Below are positions 41,076 to 49,836 of a stretch of DNA of 64,000 nucleotides, in pieces. The stretch comes from JANPIX01 sp031425195 (lineage in GTDB: Bacteria; Pseudomonadota; Alphaproteobacteria; Rhodobacterales; Rhodobacteraceae). The first letter of the stretch is position 1; the number at the start of each line of letters is the position of its first letter. The position numbers were made by a program, and so were the translations under genes. The DNA lies in assembly GCA_031425195.1 (NCBI GenBank), contig JANPIX010000022.1, forward strand, positions 39,919 through 103,918. Reading direction: 5' to 3'. The notes beneath the pieces were generated by a model. It saw only the letters and a list, made by a program, of their open reading frames with translations, was not told the DNA's origin and did not search any database.

Positions 41076-42122
41076 ATGCAGGGGGGCGTGAGCCAGGAAG
41101 ACCAGCCTTTGCCCATTACCCTTGACGCCCTTGGTTGGTCGCCCTTTTTTGACGACCAGTTGACGCCGGACGACCGGCAACTTGTGCCGATGCGGATTGC
41201 GACGGTGCATCGGGCGCGGTTGACGGCGGAATCGGTGGCGGGGGCGGTGCGGCTTGACCTGCCGACGCATACGGCCACGGCGGATTTTGCGGTGGGCGAC
41301 TGGGTGCTGGTCGAGGCGGGGACGCAGATGCTCGTCCGGCGGCTGGAGCGCAGTTCACTGTTGCAGCGGCGGACCGAGGGCGGGCGGTTGCCGCAGTTGA
41401 TTGCGGCCAATGTCGATACGCTTTTCATCGTTTCCTCGTGCAATGACGATCTGAACCCGGCGCGGCTGGAGCGGTATCTGGCGCTGGCGAACGAGGCGGG
41501 GACGCGGCCGGTGATCGTTCTGACGAAGGCCGATCAGGTGGATGACCCGGAGGTTTACCGCGCGCAGGTTACAGGGTTGCAGCGTGGGCTGGAGGTGGTT
41601 GCCCTGAACGCCAAGGCGCCAGATGCGGCGCGGGTGCTTGGGCCGTGGTGCACGGCGGGGCAGACGGTGGCGCTTGTGGGATCATCGGGGGTGGGGAAAT
41701 CATCTCTTTTGAACACGCTCGCGGGAAAGACGGGCGCGGATGCGCAGTTGACGGGCAGCATCCGCGAGGATGACGCGAAGGGGCGGCACACGACGACACA
41801 CCGGTCGCTGCACCCGATTGTGGGCGGCGGGTGGGTGATCGACACGCCGGGGATCCGCACGCTTCACGTCAGCGACAATGCGGCGGGGCTGGACCAGCTT
41901 TTTGCCGAAATCACCGAACTTGCGCCGCTGTGCCGGTTTCGCGATTGCACCCATGCGCATGAGCCCGGCTGTGCGGTTCAGGCGGCGGTGGCGGCGGGCA
42001 CGCTTGACCCGGCACGGCTGGACAGGTGGCGCAAGCTGCAGGCGGAAAACCGGGCGAATACGCCGGTGCAGACCGGGCCGCGCGGCAACAAGACCTTTGC
42101 CAAACCGGGCAATCGTCGCTGA
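41076..42122 (+). CDS. rsgA: Ribosome small-subunit-dependent GTPase A
   Basis: Circularly permuted GTPase that checks and matures the 30S subunit. The 348-aa protein has an N-terminal OB fold (about 30-85), then the permuted G motifs: G4 LTKAD, G5 region LNAKA, G1 GSSGVGKSSL, G3 DTPGIR, and a C-terminal zinc finger with CRFRDCTHAHEPGCAV (Cys, Cys, His, Cys). The ATG at 41076 is a guess among 41052, 41076 and GTG 41088; the OB fold is complete in all cases. About 240 nt of unassigned sequence precede it. Confidence 0.93.
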   Translation: MQGGVSQEDQPLPITLDALGWSPFFDDQLTPDDRQLVPMRIATVHRARLTAESVAGAVRLDLPTHTATADFAVGDWVLVEAGTQMLVRRLERSSLLQRRTEGGRLPQLIAANVDTLFIVSSCNDDLNPARLERYLALANEAGTRPVIVLTKADQVDDPEVYRAQVTGLQRGLEVVALNAKAPDAARVLGPWCTAGQTVALVGSSGVGKSSLLNTLAGKTGADAQLTGSIREDDAKGRHTTTHRSLHPIVGGGWVIDTPGIRTLHVSDNAAGLDQLFAEITELAPLCRFRDCTHAHEPGCAVQAAVAAGTLDPARLDRWRKLQAENRANTPVQTGPRGNKTFAKPGNRR

Positions 42123-42209
42123 ACCGCGGGTTAGTGCGGTTGCGAAAGATCGGCGGACTGGCCGTAATTTGTTTGGGCGACTTAGATCGAAGCAAGGAAT
42201 GCAGGGATC

Positions 42210-42222
42210 GATCACCGTGATC
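42210..42222. promoter_or_regulatory. 13-bp perfect palindrome upstream of oxoprolinase gene
   Basis: GATCAC-C-GTGATC is a perfect inverted repeat about 128 nt before the oxoprolinase start and 88 nt after the rsgA stop. The size and symmetry fit a GntR/FadR-class operator, but no regulator gene is adjacent, so this is only a candidate site. Confidence 0.3.
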
Positions 42223-42349
42223 CGGCCCGACGGCAGCTTCGCTTTCTGTCGCGCGATTGGTAACACGCGGGTGGTTTGGTCTGCCAGACGGGACAAAGGT
42301 TGACAGCCCTGCCGCCATGTCTACCGATGGCGCGGAACGGGGGGGCGGG

Positions 42350-45300
42350 ATGGCTTGGGAATTCTGGATCGATCGGGGTGGCACGTTCACTGATATCGTG
42401 GCCTTGTCGCCCGGTGGGCGGATCATCACGCGCAAGTTGCTGTCGGAAAATCCGGGGCGGTATGATGATGCGGCGGTGCAGGGCATCCGTGATTGTCTGG
42501 GTCTGACGGGCGATGCGCCGATCCCGCCGGACGCAATTGCGGCGGTGAAGATGGGCACGACTGTGGCCACAAACGCCCTGCTGGAGCGTAAGGGCGAACC
42601 GGTGCTTTTGCTGATCACCGAAGGGTTCCGTGATCTGCTGTGGATCGGGTATCAGAACCGGCCCGATCTGTTCGATCTGAACGTGCGGCGGCCAAAGCCC
42701 TTGTATGACAAGGTGGCCGAGGTGGCCGCGCGGATGGATGCCGAGGGGTGTGCGGTCGTGCCTTTGGACGAGACGCAGGTTCGCGGGGCGCTTGTTCAGG
42801 CCCATGCGGCGGGGCTGCGCGCGGTGGCGATTGCGTTGATGCACGGGCACGTCAATCCGGGGCATGAGCAGCGCGTGGCCGAGATTGCCGCCGAGGTTGG
42901 GTTTGAACAGGTGTCCACAAGCCACGGGGTCAGCCGGTTGGCGAAACTGGTGGCGCGGGGCGATACCACGGTGGTGGACGCCTATCTGTCGCCGATCTTG
43001 CGCCGGTATGTGTCGCAGGTGGATGCGGCGTTGAACCTTGGGGCGCGGGGCGCGCTTTTGTTCATGCAGTCGAACGGCGGGCTGACGCAAGCACAGCGGT
43101 TCATGGGCAAGGACGCGGTTCTTTCGGGGCCCGCCGGTGGGATCGTGGGCATGGTGGAAACCGGACGCGCCGCCGGTTTCACCCGTCTGATCGGGTTCGA
43201 CATGGGCGGCACGTCAACCGATGTGAGCCATTATGCCGGGCTTTACGAACGGTCGTTCGAAACCGAGGTGGCAGGTGTCCGGATGCGCACGCCGATGATG
43301 GACATTCACACAGTGGCGGCGGGCGGGGGGTCGATCTGCACCTTTCGCGATGGGCGGTTGCAGGTGGGGCCGCAAAGTGCGGGGGCCAATCCCGGACCGG
43401 CCTGTTACGGCCGTGGCGGGCCGCTGACGATCACCGATTGCAACGTGCTTTTGGGACGGCTGAATGCGGCACATTTCCCGGCGGTGTTCGGGCCTGAGGG
43501 AACGGCACCGCTGAACACCGCTGTGGTGCGCGCGGAGTTCGAGGCGTTGGCGCGGGAGATTTCCAATGCGGGTGTTGTGATGACGCCTGAGGCGCTGGCG
43601 CAGGGGTTTTTGCAGATTGCCGTCGACAACATGGCGAATGCGATCAAGAAGATCTCGGTTGAACGGGGGCATGATCTGGCGGGCTACACGCTCAACTGTT
43701 TTGGCGGGGCGGGGGGGCAGCATGCCTGTGACGTGGCGGATGCGCTGGGGATGCGGTCTGTGTTGCTGCATCCGCTTGCCGGGGTGCTGTCGGCTTTTGG
43801 GATGGGGCTGGCCGATCTGCGCAGTCTGCATGAGGTGCAGTTTGATGCGAGCGTCGACGAGGTGGACCGGGCGCGGGGGATCGTGGACGGACTGACGGAG
43901 CGGGCGCGCGGTGATCTTGCGGCGCAAGGGGTGGATGCGCCGCGGACCGAAGCGCGGGCGCATCTGCGGTATGAAGGATCGCACCAGACGCTGGACGTGG
44001 AGTTCGGCCCGGTGGGCGCGATGCGCGATGCGTTCGAGGTGCGTCACCGTGCGCAGTTCGGGTTCACGATGGCCGGTCGGGCGATCCGGTTCGACATGCT
44101 GGCGGTTGAGGCGGCGGGCGGCGGGCGCGGGGTGCCGCAGATGCCGCTGGATCAGGCTGCGACGGGGCCATTGCAGGCGATTGACCATGTTTCGGTGTGG
44201 ACGGGCGGCGCATGGCAAACGGTGCCGATGTATGACCGGGCTACGATTGCGCCGGGGGCCGTGCTGCGCGGTCCGGCCATTCTGCGCGAGGCGACGGGAA
44301 CGGTGGTCTTGCAGACGGGCTGGGGCGGGCGGGTCGACGGCCAGGGAAACCTTGTTCTGGAGCGCGAGGCCGAAGTTACAGCGGCGCGGGGATCAAGTGA
44401 GGCCGATCCTGTGCGGCTGGAGGTGTTCGGCAATCTGTTCATGTCGGTCGCCGATCAGATGGGGGCCACGCTGGCCAACACGGCGTGGAGCGTGAACATC
44501 AAGGAACGGTACGATTTTTCCTGCGCGGTTTTTGATGCGAACGGCGATCTTGTCGCCAATGCGCCGCATGTGCCGGTGCATCTGGGGTCGATGTCCGACG
44601 CGGTTAAGGCAGTGATGGCGGCGACAGCGGGACGGTTGCAGGACGGCGACGCCTTCATGCTCAACAGCCCTTACAACGGGGGGACGCATCTGCCGGATGT
44701 GACGGTGATCACGCCGGTTCATGTGGCGGGCCGCCCGTTGTTCTGGCTGGGGTCGCGGGGGCATCATGCAGATATCGGCGGGCGCACGCCTGGATCATCG
44801 CCGCCCGACAGCCGGACGATCGAGGATGAGGGGGTGTTGATCGACGTGTTCCCCTTGGTGACGGCGGGCCGGTTCCGTCAGGACGAGGCGCGCGCGCTGC
44901 TGTTGTCGGGGCGGTATCCGTGCCGGTCGGTGGATCAGAACATGGCCGATCTGCAGGCGCAGATTGCGGCGAATGAAACCGGGCGGCAGGCCCTGATGGC
45001 GATGGTGACGGCGCAGGGGGCGGATGTGGTTGGCGCCTACATGGGGCATGTCCAGCGCAATGCCGAGGAAAGCGTGCGGCAGGTGATCGACCGGATTTCC
45101 GAAGGATCGTTCATCTATCCCATGGACATTGGGGCCGAAATCCGGGTGGCCGTGCGGGTGGACCGTGCCGCACGCGAGGCGGTGATCGACTTTACCGGAA
45201 CATCGCCGCAGCAGGATGGCAACTACAACGCGCCTTTTGCAGTGTGCAAGGCGGTGGTGCTGTATGTGTTTCGCACTTTGGTGGGCAAGGCCATTCCGTT

Positions 45301-45940
45301 GAACGAAGGCTGTTTGCGGCCCTTGCGGATCATCGCGCCAGAAGGGACGATGCTGAACCCCCGCGCCCCTGCCGCCGTGATCGCGGGGAACACCGAGGTC
45401 AGTCAGGCCATGTGCAATGCGCTTTACGGGGCGCTGGGCGTGGTTGCGGGCAGTCAGGGGACGATGAACAACTTTGTCTGGGGCAATGCGCGGTTCCAGA
45501 ATTACGAAACGATCGCGGGTGGGACGGGGGCGGGGCCGGGCTTTGCCGGGTGTGCGGCGGTGCAAAGCCACATGACGAACACGCGGATGACCGACCCGGA
45601 AGTGCTGGAAAAGCGGTTTCCGGTGCGGTTGGAGGCGTTTGGCATCCGGCATGGTTCTGGCGGGGCGGGGGCTTGGCGCGGGGGGGACGGGGCGATCCGC
45701 CGGTTGCGGTTTCTGGAGCCTGTCACGGTGACGACGTTGTGTTCCAGCCGCATCTGGCCACCGTTTGGCGCGCAGTCGGGCGGGGCGGGGGCCTTGGGTG
45801 AAAACTGGGTGATCTGGCCCGATGGGCGGCGCGAGAGGCTGGCGGGCAATGCCGAAGTGGCGCTGGGCGCGGGGGCGGCGTTCGAAATGCGCACGCCGGG
45901 GGGCGGGGGCTGGGGAATCCCGCCGACGGACGGGGCTTAG
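42350..45940 (+). CDS. 5-oxoprolinase-type fused hydantoinase (HyuA-HyuB)
   Basis: A 1196-aa single chain with both halves of the family. The HyuA half (1 to about 680) begins WEFWIDRGGTFTDIVAL and has KMGTTVATNALLERKG and the second phosphate loop GFDMGGTSTDVSHY. The HyuB half (about 690-1196) shows ERYDFSCAVFDANGDLVANA, HVPVHLGSM, FMLNSPYNGGTHLPDVT and the terminal GGGGWGIPP. This is the eukaryotic-like OPLAH architecture, which hydrolyses 5-oxoproline to glutamate with ATP. Bacterial fusions may also take hydantoins. The ATG at 42350 has a run of G just upstream; an ATG at 42317 is possible. Confidence 0.92.
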   Translation: MAWEFWIDRGGTFTDIVALSPGGRIITRKLLSENPGRYDDAAVQGIRDCLGLTGDAPIPPDAIAAVKMGTTVATNALLERKGEPVLLLITEGFRDLLWIGYQNRPDLFDLNVRRPKPLYDKVAEVAARMDAEGCAVVPLDETQVRGALVQAHAAGLRAVAIALMHGHVNPGHEQRVAEIAAEVGFEQVSTSHGVSRLAKLVARGDTTVVDAYLSPILRRYVSQVDAALNLGARGALLFMQSNGGLTQAQRFMGKDAVLSGPAGGIVGMVETGRAAGFTRLIGFDMGGTSTDVSHYAGLYERSFETEVAGVRMRTPMMDIHTVAAGGGSICTFRDGRLQVGPQSAGANPGPACYGRGGPLTITDCNVLLGRLNAAHFPAVFGPEGTAPLNTAVVRAEFEALAREISNAGVVMTPEALAQGFLQIAVDNMANAIKKISVERGHDLAGYTLNCFGGAGGQHACDVADALGMRSVLLHPLAGVLSAFGMGLADLRSLHEVQFDASVDEVDRARGIVDGLTERARGDLAAQGVDAPRTEARAHLRYEGSHQTLDVEFGPVGAMRDAFEVRHRAQFGFTMAGRAIRFDMLAVEAAGGGRGVPQMPLDQAATGPLQAIDHVSVWTGGAWQTVPMYDRATIAPGAVLRGPAILREATGTVVLQTGWGGRVDGQGNLVLEREAEVTAARGSSEADPVRLEVFGNLFMSVADQMGATLANTAWSVNIKERYDFSCAVFDANGDLVANAPHVPVHLGSMSDAVKAVMAATAGRLQDGDAFMLNSPYNGGTHLPDVTVITPVHVAGRPLFWLGSRGHHADIGGRTPGSSPPDSRTIEDEGVLIDVFPLVTAGRFRQDEARALLLSGRYPCRSVDQNMADLQAQIAANETGRQALMAMVTAQGADVVGAYMGHVQRNAEESVRQVIDRISEGSFIYPMDIGAEIRVAVRVDRAAREAVIDFTGTSPQQDGNYNAPFAVCKAVVLYVFRTLVGKAIPLNEGCLRPLRIIAPEGTMLNPRAPAAVIAGNTEVSQAMCNALYGALGVVAGSQGTMNNFVWGNARFQNYETIAGGTGAGPGFAGCAAVQSHMTNTRMTDPEVLEKRFPVRLEAFGIRHGSGGAGAWRGGDGAIRRLRFLEPVTVTTLCSSRIWPPFGAQSGGAGALGENWVIWPDGRRERLAGNAEVALGAGAAFEMRTPGGGGWGIPPTDGA

Positions 45941-46024
45941 GTATCCTTCCGGTTGCGGGGCGGGGTCGGGCGGGCGCATCATGGCCGCTTGCACGTCGGG
46001 CGCGGAAACCCTGAAAGGCACGCC

Positions 46025-46666
46025 ATGCCGCAGTTTCGATTGCTGTTGGACACCGCATTGCATGGCCACCCGACCGGGGGCGTAATTCAGGTGCTGTTGG
46101 GTTCAGCGATGGCGCGGGGGGGCGGGGCGCGCTGCGCGGGTGTGGGCGGGATGGACCTTGTTTGCGGGGTTACAGGCCGGGCGTGGGATGCGTGGCGGGC
46201 GGGCGCGCCGGTGGTGCAGCCGACGGGCGATTTGCGCCTGATTGCCGACAGCCGATTTCTTCCTGTGGGGCTGGAGGAGGCCGAGGATCTGGCGGCCCGT
46301 CTGATGCGCGCGATTGTGGCGGCGGCGCTGGCGGATGGGCATGTGACGCCGGACGAGCGGGCCTTGATCGACGAGGCGATGACGCGGTTTGATCTGGGGG
46401 CAGAGGCGCGGGTTCTGATCATGGCGGAACTGGATGCGCCCAAAGATGCCGGACGCATTGCGGCCTTGTCGCGAAAGCCCGAGGAGGCGGCGCTGATCTA
46501 TGCCGTATCGGCGCTGCTGATCGGGAAGGGGGGGCCGGTTGACCGGGCCTGGCTTGCCGAATTGGCGGGGCGGTTGGGGATTGATCCCTGTCTGGTGGGC
46601 CATCTGGAGGCGACGGTGGCGGCGATTGCGATGGCCGAGCTTTCGTTTGGGGGCAGTTGTGCCTAG
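46025..46666 (+). CDS. TerB-like/DUF533 protein
   Basis: A 213-aa protein whose C-terminal half (about 85-205) is a helical TerB/DUF533 domain: LMRAIVAAALADGHVTPDERALIDEA with the conserved acidic loop DGHVTPDE, then a second helical repeat. The N-terminal part is glycine/alanine-rich (VLLGSAMARGGGARCAG). Such proteins occur widely in alphaproteobacteria; the function is not known beyond the resemblance to tellurite-resistance TerB. The start at ATG 46025 follows an oxoprolinase gene by 84 nt. The PLP enzyme gene starts 21 nt after its stop. Confidence 0.72.
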   Translation: MPQFRLLLDTALHGHPTGGVIQVLLGSAMARGGGARCAGVGGMDLVCGVTGRAWDAWRAGAPVVQPTGDLRLIADSRFLPVGLEEAEDLAARLMRAIVAAALADGHVTPDERALIDEAMTRFDLGAEARVLIMAELDAPKDAGRIAALSRKPEEAALIYAVSALLIGKGGPVDRAWLAELAGRLGIDPCLVGHLEATVAAIAMAELSFGGSCA

Positions 46667-46687
46667 TCTGGCAAAAACAGGCGGGGC

Positions 46688-47842
46688 ATGATGGGCGATC
46701 TGATGGAACTGGACGTGGGTTACGACATTCCGGCCCGCGTTGGCATGCGGCTGGACGAGGTGGCGACGCCTTGTCTGATCCTTGATCTTGACGCATTGGA
46801 GCGGAACATCGTGCAGATGGGACGCCGGGCGCGGGCCATGGGCGTGGCGCACCGGGCGCATGGCAAGATGCACAAGTCTGCCGATGTGGCGCGGTTGCAG
46901 ATGCGGTTGGGCGGGGCTGTCGGTATCTGCTGCCAGAAGGTGAGCGAGGCGGAGGCCTTTGTGCGCGCCGGGATTATGGATGTGTTGATCAGCAATCAGG
47001 TGCGCGATCCGGCCGCCATTGACAGGCTGGCGCGGCTGCCCTTGCGTGGGGCGCGGGTGGGTGTGTGCCTTGACGATGTGGCGAATGTGGCCGGGTTGGC
47101 GGCGGCGGTGGCGCGGCACGGCACGCAGGTGGACTGTCTGGTGGAACTGGAATGTGGGGCAGGGCGCTGCGGCGTGGCGGGGCCGGAAGAGGCGCTGGCG
47201 CTGGCGCAGGCCATTGCTGCGGCACCGGGCCTGCGGTTCGCGGGGCTGCAGGCGTATCACGGGGGGGTGCAACATCTTGGCACAGATGCCGAGCGGCGGG
47301 GGGTGATGGCAGGTGTTCTGGACACGGTGCGCGACACGGTGGCGTTGCTTGCGACACGGGGGTTGCAGTGCGCGACGGTGACGGGTGCGGGGACCGGCAG
47401 TTTCGAGATGGAGGGCGCATCGGGGATTTATACCGAGATTCAGTGCGGATCTTATGCCTTCATGGACGCCGATTATGGCCGCATCAGGGATGCCGGCGGG
47501 GCGAGGCTGGACGCGACATGGGACCATGCGCTGTTCGTGGCGGCGCAGGTGATAAGCCACGTCCTGCCCCACCGCGCGGTTCTGGATGCGGGGCTGAAGG
47601 CGATGTCTGGGGAAAGCGGATTGCCCATGATTTCGGGTGAACCTGACCTGATTGCCACATCGCTGTCGGACGAGCATTGCGTGATCGATGATCCGGCGGG
47701 GCGGTTGCGGGTGGGTGACAGGTTGCGCCTTGTTCCGGGGCACTGCGATCCGACCTGCAACCTGCACGACTGGTATGTCGGAGTGCGGGCTGGGGTCGTC
47801 GAATGCCTGTGGCCGGTGACGGCGCGGGGCAAAGTCTTTTGA
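46688..47842 (+). CDS. DSD1-family PLP-dependent enzyme, BhcC/D-3-hydroxyaspartate aldolase-like
   Basis: A 384-aa fold type III PLP enzyme. The PLP lysine is in RAHGKMHKSADV (Lys60), followed by GGAVGICCQKVSEAEAF, ECGAGRCGV and QCGSYAFMDADYGRI. The C-terminal metal site is PGHCDPTCN with His352 and Cys353. Along its whole length it recalls the BhcC aldolase (glyoxylate plus glycine to beta-hydroxyaspartate) of Paracoccus more than D-serine dehydratase. No other bhc genes (aminotransferase, dehydratase, iminosuccinate reductase) are in the window. D-threonine aldolase or D-serine dehydratase activity is the alternative. Confidence 0.85.
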   Translation: MMGDLMELDVGYDIPARVGMRLDEVATPCLILDLDALERNIVQMGRRARAMGVAHRAHGKMHKSADVARLQMRLGGAVGICCQKVSEAEAFVRAGIMDVLISNQVRDPAAIDRLARLPLRGARVGVCLDDVANVAGLAAAVARHGTQVDCLVELECGAGRCGVAGPEEALALAQAIAAAPGLRFAGLQAYHGGVQHLGTDAERRGVMAGVLDTVRDTVALLATRGLQCATVTGAGTGSFEMEGASGIYTEIQCGSYAFMDADYGRIRDAGGARLDATWDHALFVAAQVISHVLPHRAVLDAGLKAMSGESGLPMISGEPDLIATSLSDEHCVIDDPAGRLRVGDRLRLVPGHCDPTCNLHDWYVGVRAGVVECLWPVTARGKVF

Positions 47843-47919
47843 GCCGGGTACAATGTCGCTGTTGATGCGCAACGTGCTGCGTGGTTTGTCGGCGTGAATG
47901 GTGGCGCTGGAGTGGCGTG

Positions 47920-48900
47920 ATGCGTGTGTTCATCAATGGGTTCGGGCGGATTGGCCGATCGGTCTTGCGGGCTGCGGTGCAGGATGCGGGGCGTTGGCCG
48001 GGGCTGGAGATCGTGGGCATCAACGACATCGCCGATGCCGAGATGTGCGCCTATCTGTTCGAGTATGACAGTGTTTTCGGGCGGTTCAGCGGGTCAGTCG
48101 AGGTTGCGCCGGGGGCGTTGATCGTGAACGGACGCGGCATTCCCTTGTATCAGTCACCCGATCTTGGTGGGCTTGATCTGTCGGCGGTGGATGTGGTGAT
48201 GGAGTGCACTGGGCGCGCCGACAGTTTGGGTGTTGCACGGCGCGGTATCGTTGCCGGGGCGGGAAGGGTGCTGATTTCGGGGCCAAGCGGGGCTGCAGAT
48301 TACACCGTGGTGCTGGGCGCGAATGAAGGCGGGTTGTTGCCCGACCACCTGATCATTTCGAATGCGTCCTGCACGACCAATGCGCTGGCCCCACTGGCGC
48401 GGCTGATCGACGATCAGTTCGGGCTGGTCACCGGATCGATGACGACGATCCATTGTTATACCGGCAGTCAGCCCACCGTCGATGCGCCTGCCGCCGATTT
48501 CGCGCGAAGCCGGGCGGCGGCATTGTCGATGGTGCCGACGACGACAAGCGCCCAGCGGCTTTTGGATATTGTGCTGCCCGATCTGGCGGGGCGGATCGAA
48601 GGGTCGGCGGTGCGGGTGCCCAGTGCCAGTGTGTCAGCCGTCGATCTGGTGGTGATGACGGCGCGGCCCGCGACTGCCCGGCAGATCAACGCGGCGTTCC
48701 GCGCGGCTGGGGGGGTGATCGGCAGCACCGACCGGCCGCTTGTGTCCACCGATCTGCGGGCGCGCGCGGAAAGCATTGTCATGGCCTGCCCGGAAACGCG
48801 CGTGACGGCGGGCGGGATGGTGCGGGTGTTTGGCTGGTATGACAACGAGTGGGGCTTTTCCAACCGGATGCTGGATGTGGCGCTGCGGATGGGCGGCTAA
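47920..48900 (+). CDS. Type I glyceraldehyde-3-phosphate dehydrogenase-like protein
   Basis: A 326-aa enzyme with the NAD loop NGFGRIGRSVLRA (about 5-17), the catalytic cysteine in SNASCTTNALAPL (about 151), and WYDNEWGFSNRML near the end. It differs from housekeeping GapA at the segment after the active site: HCYTGSQPTVDAP replaces HAYTNDQ, and ASVSAVDLVV replaces the usual PTxVSVVDL. It may be a second GAPDH or an erythrose-4-phosphate dehydrogenase. GGAG lies 7 nt before the ATG at 47920. It follows the PLP enzyme by 77 nt. Confidence 0.88.
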   Translation: MRVFINGFGRIGRSVLRAAVQDAGRWPGLEIVGINDIADAEMCAYLFEYDSVFGRFSGSVEVAPGALIVNGRGIPLYQSPDLGGLDLSAVDVVMECTGRADSLGVARRGIVAGAGRVLISGPSGAADYTVVLGANEGGLLPDHLIISNASCTTNALAPLARLIDDQFGLVTGSMTTIHCYTGSQPTVDAPAADFARSRAAALSMVPTTTSAQRLLDIVLPDLAGRIEGSAVRVPSASVSAVDLVVMTARPATARQINAAFRAAGGVIGSTDRPLVSTDLRARAESIVMACPETRVTAGGMVRVFGWYDNEWGFSNRMLDVALRMGG

Positions 48901-49082
48901 ATGCCTGCCGCGCAATTCTTTTCCCACGGGGGTTGTATGATGGCGCAATTTCGACCATATCCGGGGGGCGAACGCTATCTGTCGAATCTTCTGTCTGCTT
49001 CACGGCTTCAGTTCTCGATCTTGATGTGACTGAGCCACGCCATCGCATTCTGCGGATGGGAACTAGTCTAGGAGTACACACG

Positions 49083-49289
49083 ATGGCCAATGGCACCGTG
49101 AAATGGTTTAACGCAACCAAAGGTTTCGGCTTTATCGCCCCGGCAAATGGCAACAAGGACGTGTTCGTTCACGTTTCTGCCATGGAACGCGCTGGCATCC
49201 GCCAGTTGGACGACGGTCAGGCTGTGACCTTTGATATCGAATCCGGCCGTGATGGTCGTGAATCGGCGATCAACCTCGCACTGGCCTGA
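49083..49289 (+). CDS. cspA: Cold shock protein (CspA family)
   Basis: A 68-aa single cold-shock domain that binds single-stranded RNA/DNA. It has RNP1 KGFGFI and RNP2 VFVHVSA, and starts MANGTVKWFNATKGFG. AGGAG lies about 8 nt before the ATG. About 180 nt separate it from the GAPDH gene, long enough for a structured 5' leader such as many csp genes use for cold control, although I cannot show one. It is followed by a good terminator. Confidence 0.95.
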   Translation: MANGTVKWFNATKGFGFIAPANGNKDVFVHVSAMERAGIRQLDDGQAVTFDIESGRDGRESAINLALA

Positions 49290-49314
49290 TCTTTCAGCCC
49301 AGTCGGAGATTGAA

Positions 49315-49346
49315 AACGGGGGTGGCGCAAGCCGCCCCCGTTTTTC
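49315..49346 (+). terminator. Rho-independent terminator after cspA
   Basis: AACGGGGGTGGC (49315-49326) pairs with GCCGCCCCCGTT (49331-49342) with one G-T pair and a GCAA tetraloop, then TTTCTTT. A strong intrinsic terminator, 25 nt after the cspA stop. It may also act on the convergent allA transcript. Confidence 0.88.
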
Positions 49347-49362
49347 TTTGTGAAATGTGGGG

Positions 49363-49836
49363 TCAGGCCACCACTGTCCAGGGTGCGGCATAGCGGTGTT
49401 CCTGCAGGTTCGGGCCATCGCCGATGCGGTCGACCACGGCGAACAGGCCGGGAGCGTGCAGGGGGGTCAGAACGCCATGCCAGGTACCGCGGTGCAGATT
49501 GACGCCTTGCGCGCCGTTGGTGACGAAAGCGCGGGGCGGGGCGTCGGGGCCGGGGGCCACGATCACGAGGAACGGATGTTGGGTCATCGGCAGAAACGCC
49601 TGTGACCCTGCCGGGTGGCGTTCGATCAGATCAAAGCGGTAGGGCAGGGCGCGGGGTTCGGCGTCGAACACCGACAGGCCGGTGCGCCCGTTTGACACGT
49701 CGATCCGGGCCAGATCGTGAAATCGTTGACAGAGGCCCGCGTTGATCAGGCGAAAATCACCCGTCGCCGCCAACACGTCACCGAAGGGCGCAAAGGTGGC
49801 GGCGGTCAGGAGTTCGGTGCGCAGGGTGTTCTGCAT
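49363..49836 (-). CDS. allA: Ureidoglycolate lyase
   Basis: Splits ureidoglycolate into glyoxylate and urea, the last step of ureide breakdown. The 157-aa protein has the family pattern: TFAPFGDVLAATG near the start, LIERHPAGSQAFLPM with HPFLVIVAP, and NLHRGTWHGVLTPL. The beta-barrel cupin-like fold and length match. The ATG shares one base with the allE stop (TGATG), so it is coupled to allE. Three genes, allA, allE and puuE, form a minus-strand operon read from 52087 down. Confidence 0.93.
   Translation of the reverse strand: MQNTLRTELLTAATFAPFGDVLAATGDFRLINAGLCQRFHDLARIDVSNGRTGLSVFDAEPRALPYRFDLIERHPAGSQAFLPMTQHPFLVIVAPGPDAPPRAFVTNGAQGVNLHRGTWHGVLTPLHAPGLFAVVDRIGDGPNLQEHRYAAPWTVVA

Noticed and set aside
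42123..42142. Hairpin just after rsgA as a terminator
   Set aside because: Only a 6-bp stem with an 8-nt loop and no T run.
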